Below, one piece after another: positions 15,492 to 24,929 of a stretch of 45,763 bases of DNA. The number at the start of each line of letters is the position of its first letter. The first letter of the stretch is position 1. Source of the stretch: JANLUX01 sp031366005 (GTDB lineage: Bacteria > Bacteroidota > Bacteroidia > AKYH767-A > OLB10); the NCBI GenBank assembly GCA_031366005.1, contig JANLZB010000025.1, positions 1 to 45,763 of the forward strand, written 5' to 3'. The translations under genes and the position numbers were made by a program. Below the pieces are notes generated by a model, which saw only the letters and a program-made list of their open reading frames with translations, was not told where the DNA came from and did no database searches.

Positions 15492-18269
15492 ATGAATAAA
15501 AAGATACTACTCACTGTTTTCTGTTTTCTGTTTCTCACCAAAATAATCTTTGGACAAAACGCAATTGTTAAAGGATTAATAAAAGATGAGTTTAATAATC
15601 CTGTTGCAAATGCTACGGTTATCATCAATGAACTCACAGCAACCTCACAGGAAAATGGTGCGTTTGAAATTCAAAATGTGCCCTTTGGAAATTATTCTTT
15701 AGTTATAAAATTAGATGGTTACACTGACTATACCGACCAGGTGGAAGTAAACAAACCTGTCGTTGATCTTATATCAGTTACTGTACATCACAACGATCAG
15801 CCCAAAGCAAATATTGAAAACATACCCACCGTTTCTTTATCAGACGATGAAGTGGATGCAAGCAGTGGAAATGGAGCAAGCAGTGTTTTAAATGCTTCGC
15901 GAGATGCATTTCAGCAGGCAGCAATGTATAAATTCAGTGCAGCTCGTTTCCGCATACGTGGTTATGAAGATGAAAATTTTACCACTTTAATCAATGGAAC
16001 TCCCACAACCGATTTAATCAACGGGCGCACAATGTATCAGGGATGGAGCGGATTAAATGATGTATTGAGAAGCCGTGAAAGCAATATCGGTTTAGGAGCA
16101 ACTGATTATACTTTCGGAGGCATTGGTGCCAATTACAGCATTGATACCAAAGCTAGCACTCAGCGTCAGCAATTACAAGTAGGTTATGCATTATCAAATC
16201 GTACTTATGATAATCGTTTAACCGCAACTTATGGAACAGGTATTTTACCCGGAGGCTGGGCTTTTTCACTTTCTGCTTCGCGCAGATGGGCACAGGAAGG
16301 ATATGTAGCAGGAACATTTACTGATGACTTCTCTTATTTTGTTTCTGCAGAAAAAATAATTGGTAAACACAGCATCAGTTTAACACGTTTGGCAAGTGAG
16401 AACATCAACGGCAGATCAGCTCCCGCAGTGCAGGAACTTTATGATCTTGCCGGAACACATTATTACAATCCGAATTGGGGTTATCAAAATGGAAAAAAAC
16501 GCAATGCCGTTGTAGGAAGAAACAGCCAGCCATTAACAATCTTATCACACGATTGGAGTATTGGTAAAAAATGCTCATTGCAGAGTTCAATTAGTTATCA
16601 ATACGGAAAAAGCAGTGTTACAGGATTAGATTGGTATAACGCTCCTGATCCACGACCTATTTATTACCGCAATTTGCCAAGCTATGTTTATAATGATCTG
16701 GATGATCCTGAAGGTGCAGCAATGGTGACTCAACTTTTATCGGAAACGGATAAGCAAAGACAGATTCAATGGGACTTGTTATACGACATTAATCGCCATT
16801 CAACAGATACTATTTATAATGCTGATGGAATTACCGGTAACACCGTGATGGGAAAACTTGCAGCTTATGTGGTGTCGGAAAGTATTACAGAAAACCAACG
16901 CTTTAATTTTAATTCAACACTTAACTCAAGCATAAGTGATCACGTTAGTTTAGATGCAGGTATTAACTATCAAAAACAGCAAAGTAATATCTACAAAAAA
17001 TTAAATGATTTGCTTGGCGCAGATTTTTTTATCGATTATAATAACTTTTCAGATTTGAGTACGAGTCATGATTCAACCCATCTGCAAAATGATCTTAATC
17101 AGCCAAACCGCATTTTACAAGTGGGAGATCGTTATGGTTATGATTACACAGCAGACATCAAACAATATGGGGGATGGGCACAGGGAAATTTTAAATTTAA
17201 CAGCATTGATTTTTTTCTTGCAGCACAGCTAACACACACTTCTTTTCAAAGAACAGGACATACGCGTAATGGTGTTTTTCCTGATGATTCTTATGGCAAA
17301 TCACAGGAAAAAACCTTTAGTAACTATGCGGTGAAAGGAGGAGTTACTTATAAAATAAACGGACGTAATTATGTTTTTGCAAATGCAGAATACCTCAGCC
17401 GTGCTCCCTGGTTTGAAGATGTTTTTGTTTCACCACGTACAAGAAATGCCCTTTCAAATGATTTAGTTAATCAAACTGTATCTTCATTCGAAGGTGGTTA
17501 TCTGTTTCGTGCGCCACGAACAAAAGCACGAATAGCTTTTTATGAAACACAGTTTAACAATGATACACGTACCATTCGTTTCTATAATGACGACCTGCAT
17601 ACTTTCGAAAATTTTACATTGACTAATATCGATAAACAACACATGGGAACCGAATTGTCATTTGAAACAAGTCTCGGTCATGGGTTCAGCGCAAATGCTG
17701 CTGCTTCTATAAGCAGATTTCTTTACACTTCCCGTCCTTTGGCTTATGGTACAGAAGATAATACGGACACAGTTTTTACTTCCAATGAAACCATTTATGC
17801 TAAAAATTATCACGTAGGTGGAGGACCAGAAGCCGCATATACAGTAGGATTAGATTACCGGGCAAAACGTTTCTGGGGATTTTTTATAAATCTTAATTGT
17901 TTCGATAAAAATTATCTTGAATTTAATCCGGTTAGAAGAACAGCTGCAGCAGTTGACCAGATTAGTGAGAATGATCCATTGCGTCAACAGATTCTTGAGC
18001 AAAAACCTTTTAAGACAGAATTCACAGTTGATGTTAGTTTTAACAAATCATGGCGTTTAAATAGCCGTTACCGTTTGTTTAAGCGAAATACTTTTATTGT
18101 ATTGAATGTTGGTGTTGATAATATTACCAATAACAAAAATGTTATTGTGGGTGGATACGAGCAATTGCGCTTTGATTTCCTTGATAAACGTGTCGATAAA
18201 TTTGCTCCCAGATATGCTTATGGTTTTGGCACAAGCTATTTCGTGAGTCTTTCACTCAGGTTAAATTAA
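15492..18269 (+). CDS. TonB-dependent outer membrane receptor
   Basis: The 925-residue protein is an outer-membrane TonB-dependent transporter. A signal peptide (MNKKILLTVFCFLFLTKIIFG) is followed by a carboxypeptidase-regulatory-like domain (about 23-100: AIVKGLIKDEFNNPVANATVIIN, FEIQNVPFGNYSLVI), a plug-like region (about 125-260, with FRIRGYEDENFTTLINGTPTTD) and a long barrel whose strands run to the C-terminal ...GTSYFVSLSLRLN. The substrate is unknown. It is not a classical SusC, because no SusD-like gene follows. Instead a DUF5689 lipoprotein starts 31 bases downstream, so the two are probably cotranscribed and may form an uptake complex. No TonB-box is obvious to the eye. Confidence 0.93.
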   Translation: MNKKILLTVFCFLFLTKIIFGQNAIVKGLIKDEFNNPVANATVIINELTATSQENGAFEIQNVPFGNYSLVIKLDGYTDYTDQVEVNKPVVDLISVTVHHNDQPKANIENIPTVSLSDDEVDASSGNGASSVLNASRDAFQQAAMYKFSAARFRIRGYEDENFTTLINGTPTTDLINGRTMYQGWSGLNDVLRSRESNIGLGATDYTFGGIGANYSIDTKASTQRQQLQVGYALSNRTYDNRLTATYGTGILPGGWAFSLSASRRWAQEGYVAGTFTDDFSYFVSAEKIIGKHSISLTRLASENINGRSAPAVQELYDLAGTHYYNPNWGYQNGKKRNAVVGRNSQPLTILSHDWSIGKKCSLQSSISYQYGKSSVTGLDWYNAPDPRPIYYRNLPSYVYNDLDDPEGAAMVTQLLSETDKQRQIQWDLLYDINRHSTDTIYNADGITGNTVMGKLAAYVVSESITENQRFNFNSTLNSSISDHVSLDAGINYQKQQSNIYKKLNDLLGADFFIDYNNFSDLSTSHDSTHLQNDLNQPNRILQVGDRYGYDYTADIKQYGGWAQGNFKFNSIDFFLAAQLTHTSFQRTGHTRNGVFPDDSYGKSQEKTFSNYAVKGGVTYKINGRNYVFANAEYLSRAPWFEDVFVSPRTRNALSNDLVNQTVSSFEGGYLFRAPRTKARIAFYETQFNNDTRTIRFYNDDLHTFENFTLTNIDKQHMGTELSFETSLGHGFSANAAASISRFLYTSRPLAYGTEDNTDTVFTSNETIYAKNYHVGGGPEAAYTVGLDYRAKRFWGFFINLNCFDKNYLEFNPVRRTAAAVDQISENDPLRQQILEQKPFKTEFTVDVSFNKSWRLNSRYRLFKRNTFIVLNVGVDNITNNKNVIVGGYEQLRFDFLDKRVDKFAPRYAYGFGTSYFVSLSLRLN

Positions 18270-18300
18270 CTGTTAAATAAATAATTAGTAATTTAGAAAA

Positions 18301-19770
18301 ATGAATTCAATGAAAAATATAATCAAAACAATTGCTCCTTACTTAATGCTGGTCATCTTAGCATTTACTTATTCATCCTGCGTTAAAAAAGAATTTGATG
18401 AGCCACCGGTAAATGGAACAGATCCAGCGCTTACAGTAAACAGAACAATTAAACAGTTAAAAGCACTGTGGCCCGGAAGCGGAATTGTAACAATAACTGA
18501 TGATATTATTATAGCGGGTATTGTAGTGGGCGATGATGAATCAGGAAATTTTTATAAGAGCATTGTGATTCAAGATTCCACGGCAGGAATAAATATTCAA
18601 TTGGATGCAAGCGGATACTGGCGCAACTATAAAGTGGGGCGCAGAGTTTTTGTAAAATGCAAAGGATTGGTTCTTGGTGATTATGGCAAGCAAGTTCAAT
18701 TAGGAGGATATATTGATAACAGTACCGGAACTCCTTCTGTAGGTCGTATTCCATTAGCATTAATCCCTCATTATTTATATGGAGGTGTTTGGGATTTGCC
18801 CGTTACACCATTAGAAGTAAATTCAATTTCTCAGCTTAATTTAACTGCTGATCAGAATAAATTAGTGACCATTCATGGAGTTTATTTTGTTTCTTCTTCT
18901 TCTTGTCTGCCATGGGCTGATATTGCAGGACAAACTTCCGGCAATCGGGTTATGCAAGACACTATTAATCCGAGTGCCTCAATAACTGTGCGTACAAGCA
19001 ATTTTGCAACTTTTGCCGCAAGCCTCACACCAAGTGATACCGGCACTATTACTGGTGTGTTTCAGCAATACAACAGTACTTATCAATTAGTGATTCGTGA
19101 TTTAAACGATGTTCATATTACCAGTAATAAATGTTGTGTAAATCCTACTATCCTATCAATTGACAGTGTGCGCAAAATGCTGACAGGCACTTATGCTCTT
19201 GCAGGTAACTGCACCGCGATAAAAGGTGTTGTAATTTCTGATAAAAACAATAATAACATAACCGGAAAAAATATTATGTTACAGGATAATTCAACTCCTG
19301 TACCACATGGAATTATTGTTCGGTTTACTGCTACTAATACAACCTTTGCTTTAGGTGACGAATTGGAGATAAACATTTCTGGTGATACCATAAGTAAGTA
19401 TAATGGAGCTATGCAAATTACCTATGTTGATCCAAGTAAAACAACAAGAATTGCATCAGGACAATCAGTAACCCCCCGGATTACAACTATTGCTGACATT
19501 AATGCAAACATTGGACAATGGGAATCTACATTGGTAAAAATTTCAAACGTGACATTGAATAGTGGAACTCCGGGAATTTACTCAGGAAATGTTACCTTGA
19601 ATGATGGAACAGGAACCATGACAATGTACACAATAGGCACTGGAAGTTTTCCCGCAACATTTGCCACTGATTCGTTCCCGACTTTCGCTACAAGCATAAT
19701 AGGTTACTTATCACTTTATAATTCTTCACCTGAATTAGAGATTAGAAATCTTACTGATGTAACTCCTTAG
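18301..19770 (+). CDS. DUF5689 surface lipoprotein
   Basis: The 489-residue protein begins with a lipoprotein signal (start at 18301 or the second ATG at 18310) and a lipobox TYSSC, with Cys27 lipidated. The region at about 45-275 matches DUF5689: VNRTIKQLKALWPGSGIV, IIAGIVVGDDESGNFYKSIVIQD and GRRVFVKCKGLVLGDYGKQVQLGG, an OB-like strand set. A second, similar OB-like half follows at about 285-485 (AIKGVVISDKNNN, GKNIMLQDNST, GDELEINISGDTISKYNGAMQI), and a third short strand set closes the protein (NVTLNDGTGTMTMYT, EIRNLTDVTP). The family commonly sits beside TonB receptors, as here; ligand binding at the cell surface is inference. A strong terminator follows. Confidence 0.87.
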   Translation: MNSMKNIIKTIAPYLMLVILAFTYSSCVKKEFDEPPVNGTDPALTVNRTIKQLKALWPGSGIVTITDDIIIAGIVVGDDESGNFYKSIVIQDSTAGINIQLDASGYWRNYKVGRRVFVKCKGLVLGDYGKQVQLGGYIDNSTGTPSVGRIPLALIPHYLYGGVWDLPVTPLEVNSISQLNLTADQNKLVTIHGVYFVSSSSCLPWADIAGQTSGNRVMQDTINPSASITVRTSNFATFAASLTPSDTGTITGVFQQYNSTYQLVIRDLNDVHITSNKCCVNPTILSIDSVRKMLTGTYALAGNCTAIKGVVISDKNNNNITGKNIMLQDNSTPVPHGIIVRFTATNTTFALGDELEINISGDTISKYNGAMQITYVDPSKTTRIASGQSVTPRITTIADINANIGQWESTLVKISNVTLNSGTPGIYSGNVTLNDGTGTMTMYTIGTGSFPATFATDSFPTFATSIIGYLSLYNSSPELEIRNLTDVTP

Positions 19771-19792
19771 TGAAAATTTCTTTTTCATTTAA

Positions 19793-19826
19793 ACAAGAAG
19801 GGCTGTCAATTGACAGCCCTTCTTGT
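19793..19826. terminator. Perfect 34-base palindrome, bidirectional terminator
   Basis: Seventeen bases (starting ACAAGAAGGGCTGTCAA) pair perfectly with the next seventeen, with no unpaired centre. It lies between the DUF5689 stop at 19770 and the stop of the opposing aldehyde dehydrogenase at 19839, so it can end both transcripts. The flanking T run is short, and the GC part is GGGCTGTC. Confidence 0.75.
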
Positions 19827-19838
19827 GTTAATGAGAAT

Positions 19839-21281
19839 TTACAATTTTATACAAACATTTTTTTCTTCAGTAAAAAACTTTAATGCTTCAAATCCGCCTT
19901 CTCTGCCCACACCAGAATTTTTCATTCCACCAAATGGTGTTCGCAGATCACGTAAGAGCCAGCAATTAATCCAGATTATTCCACTGTGAAGATTTGCGGC
20001 AACGCGATGAGCGCGGGATAAATTTTCAGTCCACACAGTTGCTGCTAAACCATACTGCGTGGAGTTGGCCATTTTTAAAACTTCCTCTTCTGTTTCAAAT
20101 GGTGTAAGTGTTACCACCGGCCCGAATATTTCTTCCTGGTTGGTTCTGCAATCATAACTTAATCCTTCAACAACTGTTGGCTCTACAAAATATCCGTTTG
20201 CATTTTCACCAGATAATTTTAATTGCTTTCCACCGATTAAAATTTTTCCTCCTTCCTGCTGTGCGAGTTCAATGTAGGATAAAACTTTTTCCATGTGAGG
20301 TTTAGATGCTAATGCTCCCATCCTGCTATCATCATTCAAAGGATTGCCAACTTTTAATGTTGAAACGCGTTTTAAAAATGCTTCTTTAAATTTTTCATAA
20401 ATACTTTTCTCAACAAAAACACGTGAGCCACATAAACATATTTCTCCCTGGTTACTAAATGCAGCAGTCACAGAAGTTTTAACAGCATCATCAAAATTGC
20501 AATCAGCAAAAATGATATTGGGATTTTTTCCTCCGAGTTCCAAAGAAAGTTTTTTAAACATCGGTGCAGCGGTTTTCGCAATCCACTCACCTGTTTTTGT
20601 TCCTCCTGTAAAACTGATAACAGGAATTTTTGGATGCGACACAATGGCTGCACCCACCTTAGGGCCATATCCATGAATAATATTTAAAACACCTTTGGGC
20701 AAACCAGCTTCTATACAAAACTCACTTAACAAATACGCAGTCATCGGTGTGATCTCACTTGGTTTTGCAATCACGCAATTACCCGATGCAAGGGCTGGTG
20801 CAATTTTCCAGGTGAATAAATATAATGGAAGATTCCATGGTGAAATGCAACCCGCTGTTCCTATTGGCTGACGTAATGTATAATTGATGGCGGTGTTTTC
20901 TGTTGCATGCGCTTCGGTTGCTAAGTGAATTGCACCTGTTGCATAAAAATGAAAATTGGCAGCAGCTCTCGGTATATCAACCGATTTTGCAAGCCATAGC
21001 GGTTTACCCTGATCAATACTTTCTGCCAATGCTAAACGATTAAGGTTTTTTTCAATCAGTGAAGAAATTTTTAAAAGTATGTCTGATCGTTTTGCAACGG
21101 GCATGTTGCTCCATGATTGAAAAGCAGCAGTGGCAGCAGCAGTCGCAATTTCAACATCACGTTCATCACTGTCAGGTATTAAAGAATAAGTTTCTCCCTT
21201 GGCAGGATTGATATTATCAAAATATTCCTTTCCAACTGGTTCAATTAATTCCCCATTAATATAATTTTTAATTTTTTGCAT
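19839..21281 (-). CDS. Aldehyde dehydrogenase, probably 2-aminomuconate 6-semialdehyde dehydrogenase
   Basis: The 480-residue NAD-dependent dehydrogenase has the usual family length. The catalytic Cys282 lies in SNQGEICLCGSR and the general base Glu248 in LELGGKNP; the oxyanion Asn is in PWNLPLY. The CLCGSR segment and the C-terminal INCWLLRDLRTPFGGMKNSGVGREGG closely resemble human ALDH8A1, the enzyme that oxidises 2-aminomuconate semialdehyde in the kynurenine pathway. A 3-hydroxyanthranilate dioxygenase gene 15 kb away supports this. A generic betaine- or hydroxymuconate-type aldehyde dehydrogenase is the main alternative. The gene is monocistronic and divergent from the trehalase gene. 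Confidence 0.88.
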   Translation of the reverse strand: MQKIKNYINGELIEPVGKEYFDNINPAKGETYSLIPDSDERDVEIATAAATAAFQSWSNMPVAKRSDILLKISSLIEKNLNRLALAESIDQGKPLWLAKSVDIPRAAANFHFYATGAIHLATEAHATENTAINYTLRQPIGTAGCISPWNLPLYLFTWKIAPALASGNCVIAKPSEITPMTAYLLSEFCIEAGLPKGVLNIIHGYGPKVGAAIVSHPKIPVISFTGGTKTGEWIAKTAAPMFKKLSLELGGKNPNIIFADCNFDDAVKTSVTAAFSNQGEICLCGSRVFVEKSIYEKFKEAFLKRVSTLKVGNPLNDDSRMGALASKPHMEKVLSYIELAQQEGGKILIGGKQLKLSGENANGYFVEPTVVEGLSYDCRTNQEEIFGPVVTLTPFETEEEVLKMANSTQYGLAATVWTENLSRAHRVAANLHSGIIWINCWLLRDLRTPFGGMKNSGVGREGGFEALKFFTEEKNVCIKL

Positions 21282-21391
21282 AACAGTCCAAAATTAATGG
21301 AAAGAAGCACGGACACAATTGTATAAGCCATTGGATTATTTCAATTTAAGAATGGCATATTTTTTATTCTATAACCAGAAAAGTTTTGCTT

Positions 21392-22579
21392 ATGCAAACT
21401 GACATTTTAGAAATCAAAACCAAAGACTATAAAGATTGCCTTCGATACATTGAAAAAACATGGAAGGAAATAACATTTTATCATCCTAAAGATGAGAATA
21501 AACACTTTGGTTTACCCAATGAATTTGTTTCGCCCAATGGTGGAATTTATAAAAACGATCAGTTTTACTGGGATAGTTATTTCATCATACTTGGACTGGT
21601 AAAATGCGGAAGAGAAAAACTTGCAAAGGGCATGATTGATAATTTTATTTCGATGCAAAAGCGTTTTAATATCATACCGATGCGTAACCGATATTATAAT
21701 CTGGGAGGTTCACAAATTCCTTTTCTTACTTCTATGATACAAGAAGTATCTAAACTGTTACCGGAAAAACGATGGCTGAAAACAGCAATGAAAGCTGCCG
21801 AATATGAATTGAATAATTACTGGATGAATAAGTCATTGACTGAATTGCACATTGTTCACAAAGGGCTTTCACGTTATTGCGATCATTACATCACACATCT
21901 TGCAGCCGAACATGAATCAGGCTGGGATATGACTTCCCGTTTTCATGATCACTGTTTAAATTATCTGCCGATTGACCTTAACTGTGCTTTGTATAAATAT
22001 GAAATAGATCTGGCTGAGTATTATAAAAAAGTAAAAAGCAAAAAGTTTTATCATCAGTATTTAGCGCAATCAGAAAAACGAAGAAAGACCATCAATAAGC
22101 TGATGTGGAATATGAAAAGAGGTTTTTATTTCGATTATGATTACAAACATGAAAAGCAAAGTGCATTTTATTCACTTGCCGGATTTTATCCTTTGTGGTG
22201 TAAGCTCGCAACGCATACGCAGGCAAAAAGAATGGTAGATCATCTCAAGCAGTTTGAATATGATGGTGGATTGGCTAACTCGCAATCAAAAGGATTATCT
22301 CATGAATACAAGCAACATGATTATCCCAATGGCTGGCCGCATCAGCAATGGATTGTGATTAAAGGATTAATGAATTATGGTTTTAGAAACGATGCATTGC
22401 GCATTGCAAAAAAATTTCTTGATCTCAACAAAAAACTTTTTATTAAATCAGGAAAATTCTGGGAGAAATTTGATGTTGTGAAAACAGATATTGCATCATC
22501 CGAAAGATATATAACCCAATCAGGTTTTGGATGGACCAATGCAGTTTTTGTTAGACTCATTGATAAGTTCGGAATATAA
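21392..22579 (+). CDS. GH37-family trehalase, short cytoplasmic form
   Basis: The 395-residue protein matches glycoside hydrolase family 37, which splits trehalose into two glucose units by inversion. Signature one is visible as SPNGGIYKNDQFYWDSYF and signature two as QHDYPNGWPHQQWIVIKGL. The expected acid Asp179 lies in ESGWDMTSRF and the base Glu358 in WEKFD. It has no signal peptide, so it should act in the cytoplasm, and it is about 150 residues shorter than E. coli TreA or TreF, lacking their N-terminal part. The ATG at 21392 is used; an upstream in-frame TTG at 21386 is less likely. It precedes the trehalose-6-phosphate synthase/phosphatase gene by 79 bases on the same strand. Confidence 0.9.
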   Translation: MQTDILEIKTKDYKDCLRYIEKTWKEITFYHPKDENKHFGLPNEFVSPNGGIYKNDQFYWDSYFIILGLVKCGREKLAKGMIDNFISMQKRFNIIPMRNRYYNLGGSQIPFLTSMIQEVSKLLPEKRWLKTAMKAAEYELNNYWMNKSLTELHIVHKGLSRYCDHYITHLAAEHESGWDMTSRFHDHCLNYLPIDLNCALYKYEIDLAEYYKKVKSKKFYHQYLAQSEKRRKTINKLMWNMKRGFYFDYDYKHEKQSAFYSLAGFYPLWCKLATHTQAKRMVDHLKQFEYDGGLANSQSKGLSHEYKQHDYPNGWPHQQWIVIKGLMNYGFRNDALRIAKKFLDLNKKLFIKSGKFWEKFDVVKTDIASSERYITQSGFGWTNAVFVRLIDKFGI

Positions 22580-22621
22580 TCTGGATACTCATTAACGAAT
22601 GCGAAACAAATGTGTGCGACA

Positions 22622-22649
22622 ACTTTAAACTTCAAACTTTAAACTTCAA
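22622..22649 (+). repeat. Two tandem copies of a 14-base word
   Basis: ACTTTAAACTTCAA is repeated exactly twice, then begins again with ACT, in the gap between the trehalase and otsAB genes. The unit itself contains the near-repeat ACTT(T/C)AA. It ends 9 bases before the ATG at 22659. Confidence 0.8.
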
Positions 22650-22658
22650 ACTGCTCTC

Positions 22659-24860
22659 ATGCGTCTGATTATTGTTTCAAACCGTGCTCCTGTTAATATT
22701 ATTGAAGAAGAAGGAACTTATCGTTACGAACCAAGTTCCGGTGGACTTGCATCGGGTTTGCGTGCATATGTTGAACGATTAAAGCAACAAGGAAACACTA
22801 CAGAAATTATCTGGATCGGGTGGCCCGGTGCAGCAGTTAATAATGAGGAAAAAGTGGGTGCAGAAATTTTAGAAAGGTTTGGAACGCAATGTGTTTTTCT
22901 TTCCAATGAATTGATGGAAAATTTTTATGAGGGCTTCTGCAATAAAACCATCTGGCCGCTTTTTCATTATTTTCCTTCGCTTGCTGTGTATGAAAAACAA
23001 TATTGGGAAGATTATATTACTGTAAATAAAATTTTTGCTGATGCAATTATAAACACGGCTAAGCCCGATGATGTTATCTGGATTCATGATTATCACCTGA
23101 TGCTTGCTCCTGCAATGGTGAGGGAAAAAATACCGAATGCAACTATTGGATTTTTTCTGCATATTCCATTTCCGTCCTATGAAATTTTCCGGTTGTTGCC
23201 CAGTGAATGGAGAAAAAAAATATTGCAGGGATTATATGGATCTGATTTGATTGGCTTTCATACGCATGATTACAGAACTTATTTTTTGAGAAGTGTGTTG
23301 CGCATTCTTGGCCTGCAAAATCATACCGGTGAAGTTTTATATAATGATCGTATTACCAAAACAGATACGTTCCCCATGGGAATTGATTATGAAAAATATG
23401 CATCAGCTGTTTCAACAAAATCTGTTAAAGAAGAAAAAGTGAAGCTCGAAAAAACATATGCTTCCTCAAAAATAATTTTATCCATTGACCGGCAGGATTA
23501 TTCAAAAGGAATATTAAACCGTTTGAGAGGCTATGAACATTTTCTGCAAAATAATCCTGAATGGAAACAGAAAGTCATCATGATAATGGTGGTGGTGCCA
23601 AGTCGTATTGGTGTTGAAAGTTATCAATCTATAAAAAGCAGCATTGATGAATTAGTGGGAAGCATCAATGGAAAATACGGAACGCTTGACTGGATGCCGA
23701 TTGTATATCAATACCGGTCACTTTCTTTTGATGAGCTTATTGCATTATATAACAGCAGCGATGTAGCTTTGGTTACTCCCTTGCGTGACGGGATGAATCT
23801 TATTGCAAAAGAATATCTCGCCTCGCGGACTAAACAGGATGGCGTTTTAATATTAAGTGAAATGGCTGGTGCCGTGGATGAGCTTGCCGAAGCGCTGATT
23901 GTTAATCCTAATAACACAGAAGAGATAAGCGATTCGTTACTTCGTGGATTGGAGATGAAATCATTTGAACAAACGGAACGTGTGGTGATGATGCAACAGC
24001 GATTAGCATCCTATACTGTATTTAAATGGGCTGATGATTTTTTGACTTCGCTTAATTCAATCAAGCAAAAACAAAAAAGACTGAGTGCAAAATTTCTGAA
24101 TGAATCCACGCGAAAAAAAATCATGCAACAATTTAAGCATGCATCATCACGATTAATTTTTCTTGATTATGACGGAACACTCACACCCTATAAAAATCAT
24201 CCTGACTATGCAGTGCCTGACAGTATTCTTTTAAATACCATTCATAATTTAAGTGAACTGCCAAACACACAATTGATAATTGTAACAGGAAGAGATCGCC
24301 TTACAATTGATAAATGGCTGGGACATCTTCCAATTAACCTCATTGCAGAACATGGTTTATATATCAAAGAAAAAAATAAAAAATGGGAATTGATAAAGCC
24401 CATCAGGAAGAGTTGGAAGAAAAAAATTATTCCTGTGCTCCATCATTACATTGATAAATTACCGGGATCATTTGTTGAGGAAAAAGAATATTCTGTGGTG
24501 TTTCATTACCGCAGGTCAGATCCTTCCTTTGCAGCATTACGAATGAGAGAACTCACTGATTATCTCCAGAGTTTTACATTAAGTATGGATGTGCAGTTGC
24601 TACGAGGAAATAAAGTGTTAGAAATACGCAATGCAGGCATTGATAAAGGTGTGGCGGCCCTTCACTGGATTTCAAAAATAAAAAACGAAAACACTTTTAT
24701 TCTTGCCGCAGGTGATGATACAACGGATGAGGATTTATTCAGAGTGTTACCTAAAGAAGCTCATTCCATAAAAGTTGGTTACGCTCCATCATACGCAAAG
24801 TATAACTTAAAAAATTCTGATGAGGTAATCCAATTATTGACTGATTTGCTGGTAACATAA
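22659..24860 (+). CDS. Bifunctional trehalose-6-phosphate synthase/phosphatase (OtsA-OtsB fusion)
   Basis: The 733-residue cytoplasmic enzyme makes trehalose from UDP-glucose and glucose-6-phosphate and then removes the phosphate. The N-terminal GT20 domain (about 1-465) shows SNRAPVNI, SSGGLASGLRAY, WIHDYHLMLAP, the phosphate-contact segment DRQDYSKGILNR and LRDGMNLIAKEYLA. The C-terminal HAD phosphatase (about 490-730) starts with LIFLDYDGTLTPY (nucleophile Asp503, Asp505), followed by IIVTGRDR, EHGLYI, KGVAALHWI and AAGDDTTDEDLF. Such fusions are typical of Bacteroidota. The gene follows a cytoplasmic trehalase, probably in one transcript, and ends at a strong hairpin shared with the opposing metalloprotease gene. 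Confidence 0.96.
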   Translation: MRLIIVSNRAPVNIIEEEGTYRYEPSSGGLASGLRAYVERLKQQGNTTEIIWIGWPGAAVNNEEKVGAEILERFGTQCVFLSNELMENFYEGFCNKTIWPLFHYFPSLAVYEKQYWEDYITVNKIFADAIINTAKPDDVIWIHDYHLMLAPAMVREKIPNATIGFFLHIPFPSYEIFRLLPSEWRKKILQGLYGSDLIGFHTHDYRTYFLRSVLRILGLQNHTGEVLYNDRITKTDTFPMGIDYEKYASAVSTKSVKEEKVKLEKTYASSKIILSIDRQDYSKGILNRLRGYEHFLQNNPEWKQKVIMIMVVVPSRIGVESYQSIKSSIDELVGSINGKYGTLDWMPIVYQYRSLSFDELIALYNSSDVALVTPLRDGMNLIAKEYLASRTKQDGVLILSEMAGAVDELAEALIVNPNNTEEISDSLLRGLEMKSFEQTERVVMMQQRLASYTVFKWADDFLTSLNSIKQKQKRLSAKFLNESTRKKIMQQFKHASSRLIFLDYDGTLTPYKNHPDYAVPDSILLNTIHNLSELPNTQLIIVTGRDRLTIDKWLGHLPINLIAEHGLYIKEKNKKWELIKPIRKSWKKKIIPVLHHYIDKLPGSFVEEKEYSVVFHYRRSDPSFAALRMRELTDYLQSFTLSMDVQLLRGNKVLEIRNAGIDKGVAALHWISKIKNENTFILAAGDDTTDEDLFRVLPKEAHSIKVGYAPSYAKYNLKNSDEVIQLLTDLLVT

Positions 24861-24882
24861 AATAATTTTTCGTTGAAAATAA

Positions 24883-24909
24883 AGAGGCGTTCAAAAATTG
24901 AACGCCTCT
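24883..24909. terminator. Bidirectional terminator between otsAB and the M36 protease
   Basis: AGAGGCGTTCAA pairs perfectly with TTGAACGCCTCT around a 3-base loop (12-base stem). It lies between the plus-strand stop at 24860 and the minus-strand stop at 24930. Confidence 0.85.
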
Positions 24910-24929
24910 GAAGAATGACTATTGATAAT

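Noticed and set aside
15492..19770. SusC/SusD glycan-uptake pair
   Set aside because: The second gene is a DUF5689 lipoprotein with OB-like strands and shows none of the helical TPR pattern of SusD; no glycoside hydrolase cluster accompanies it.
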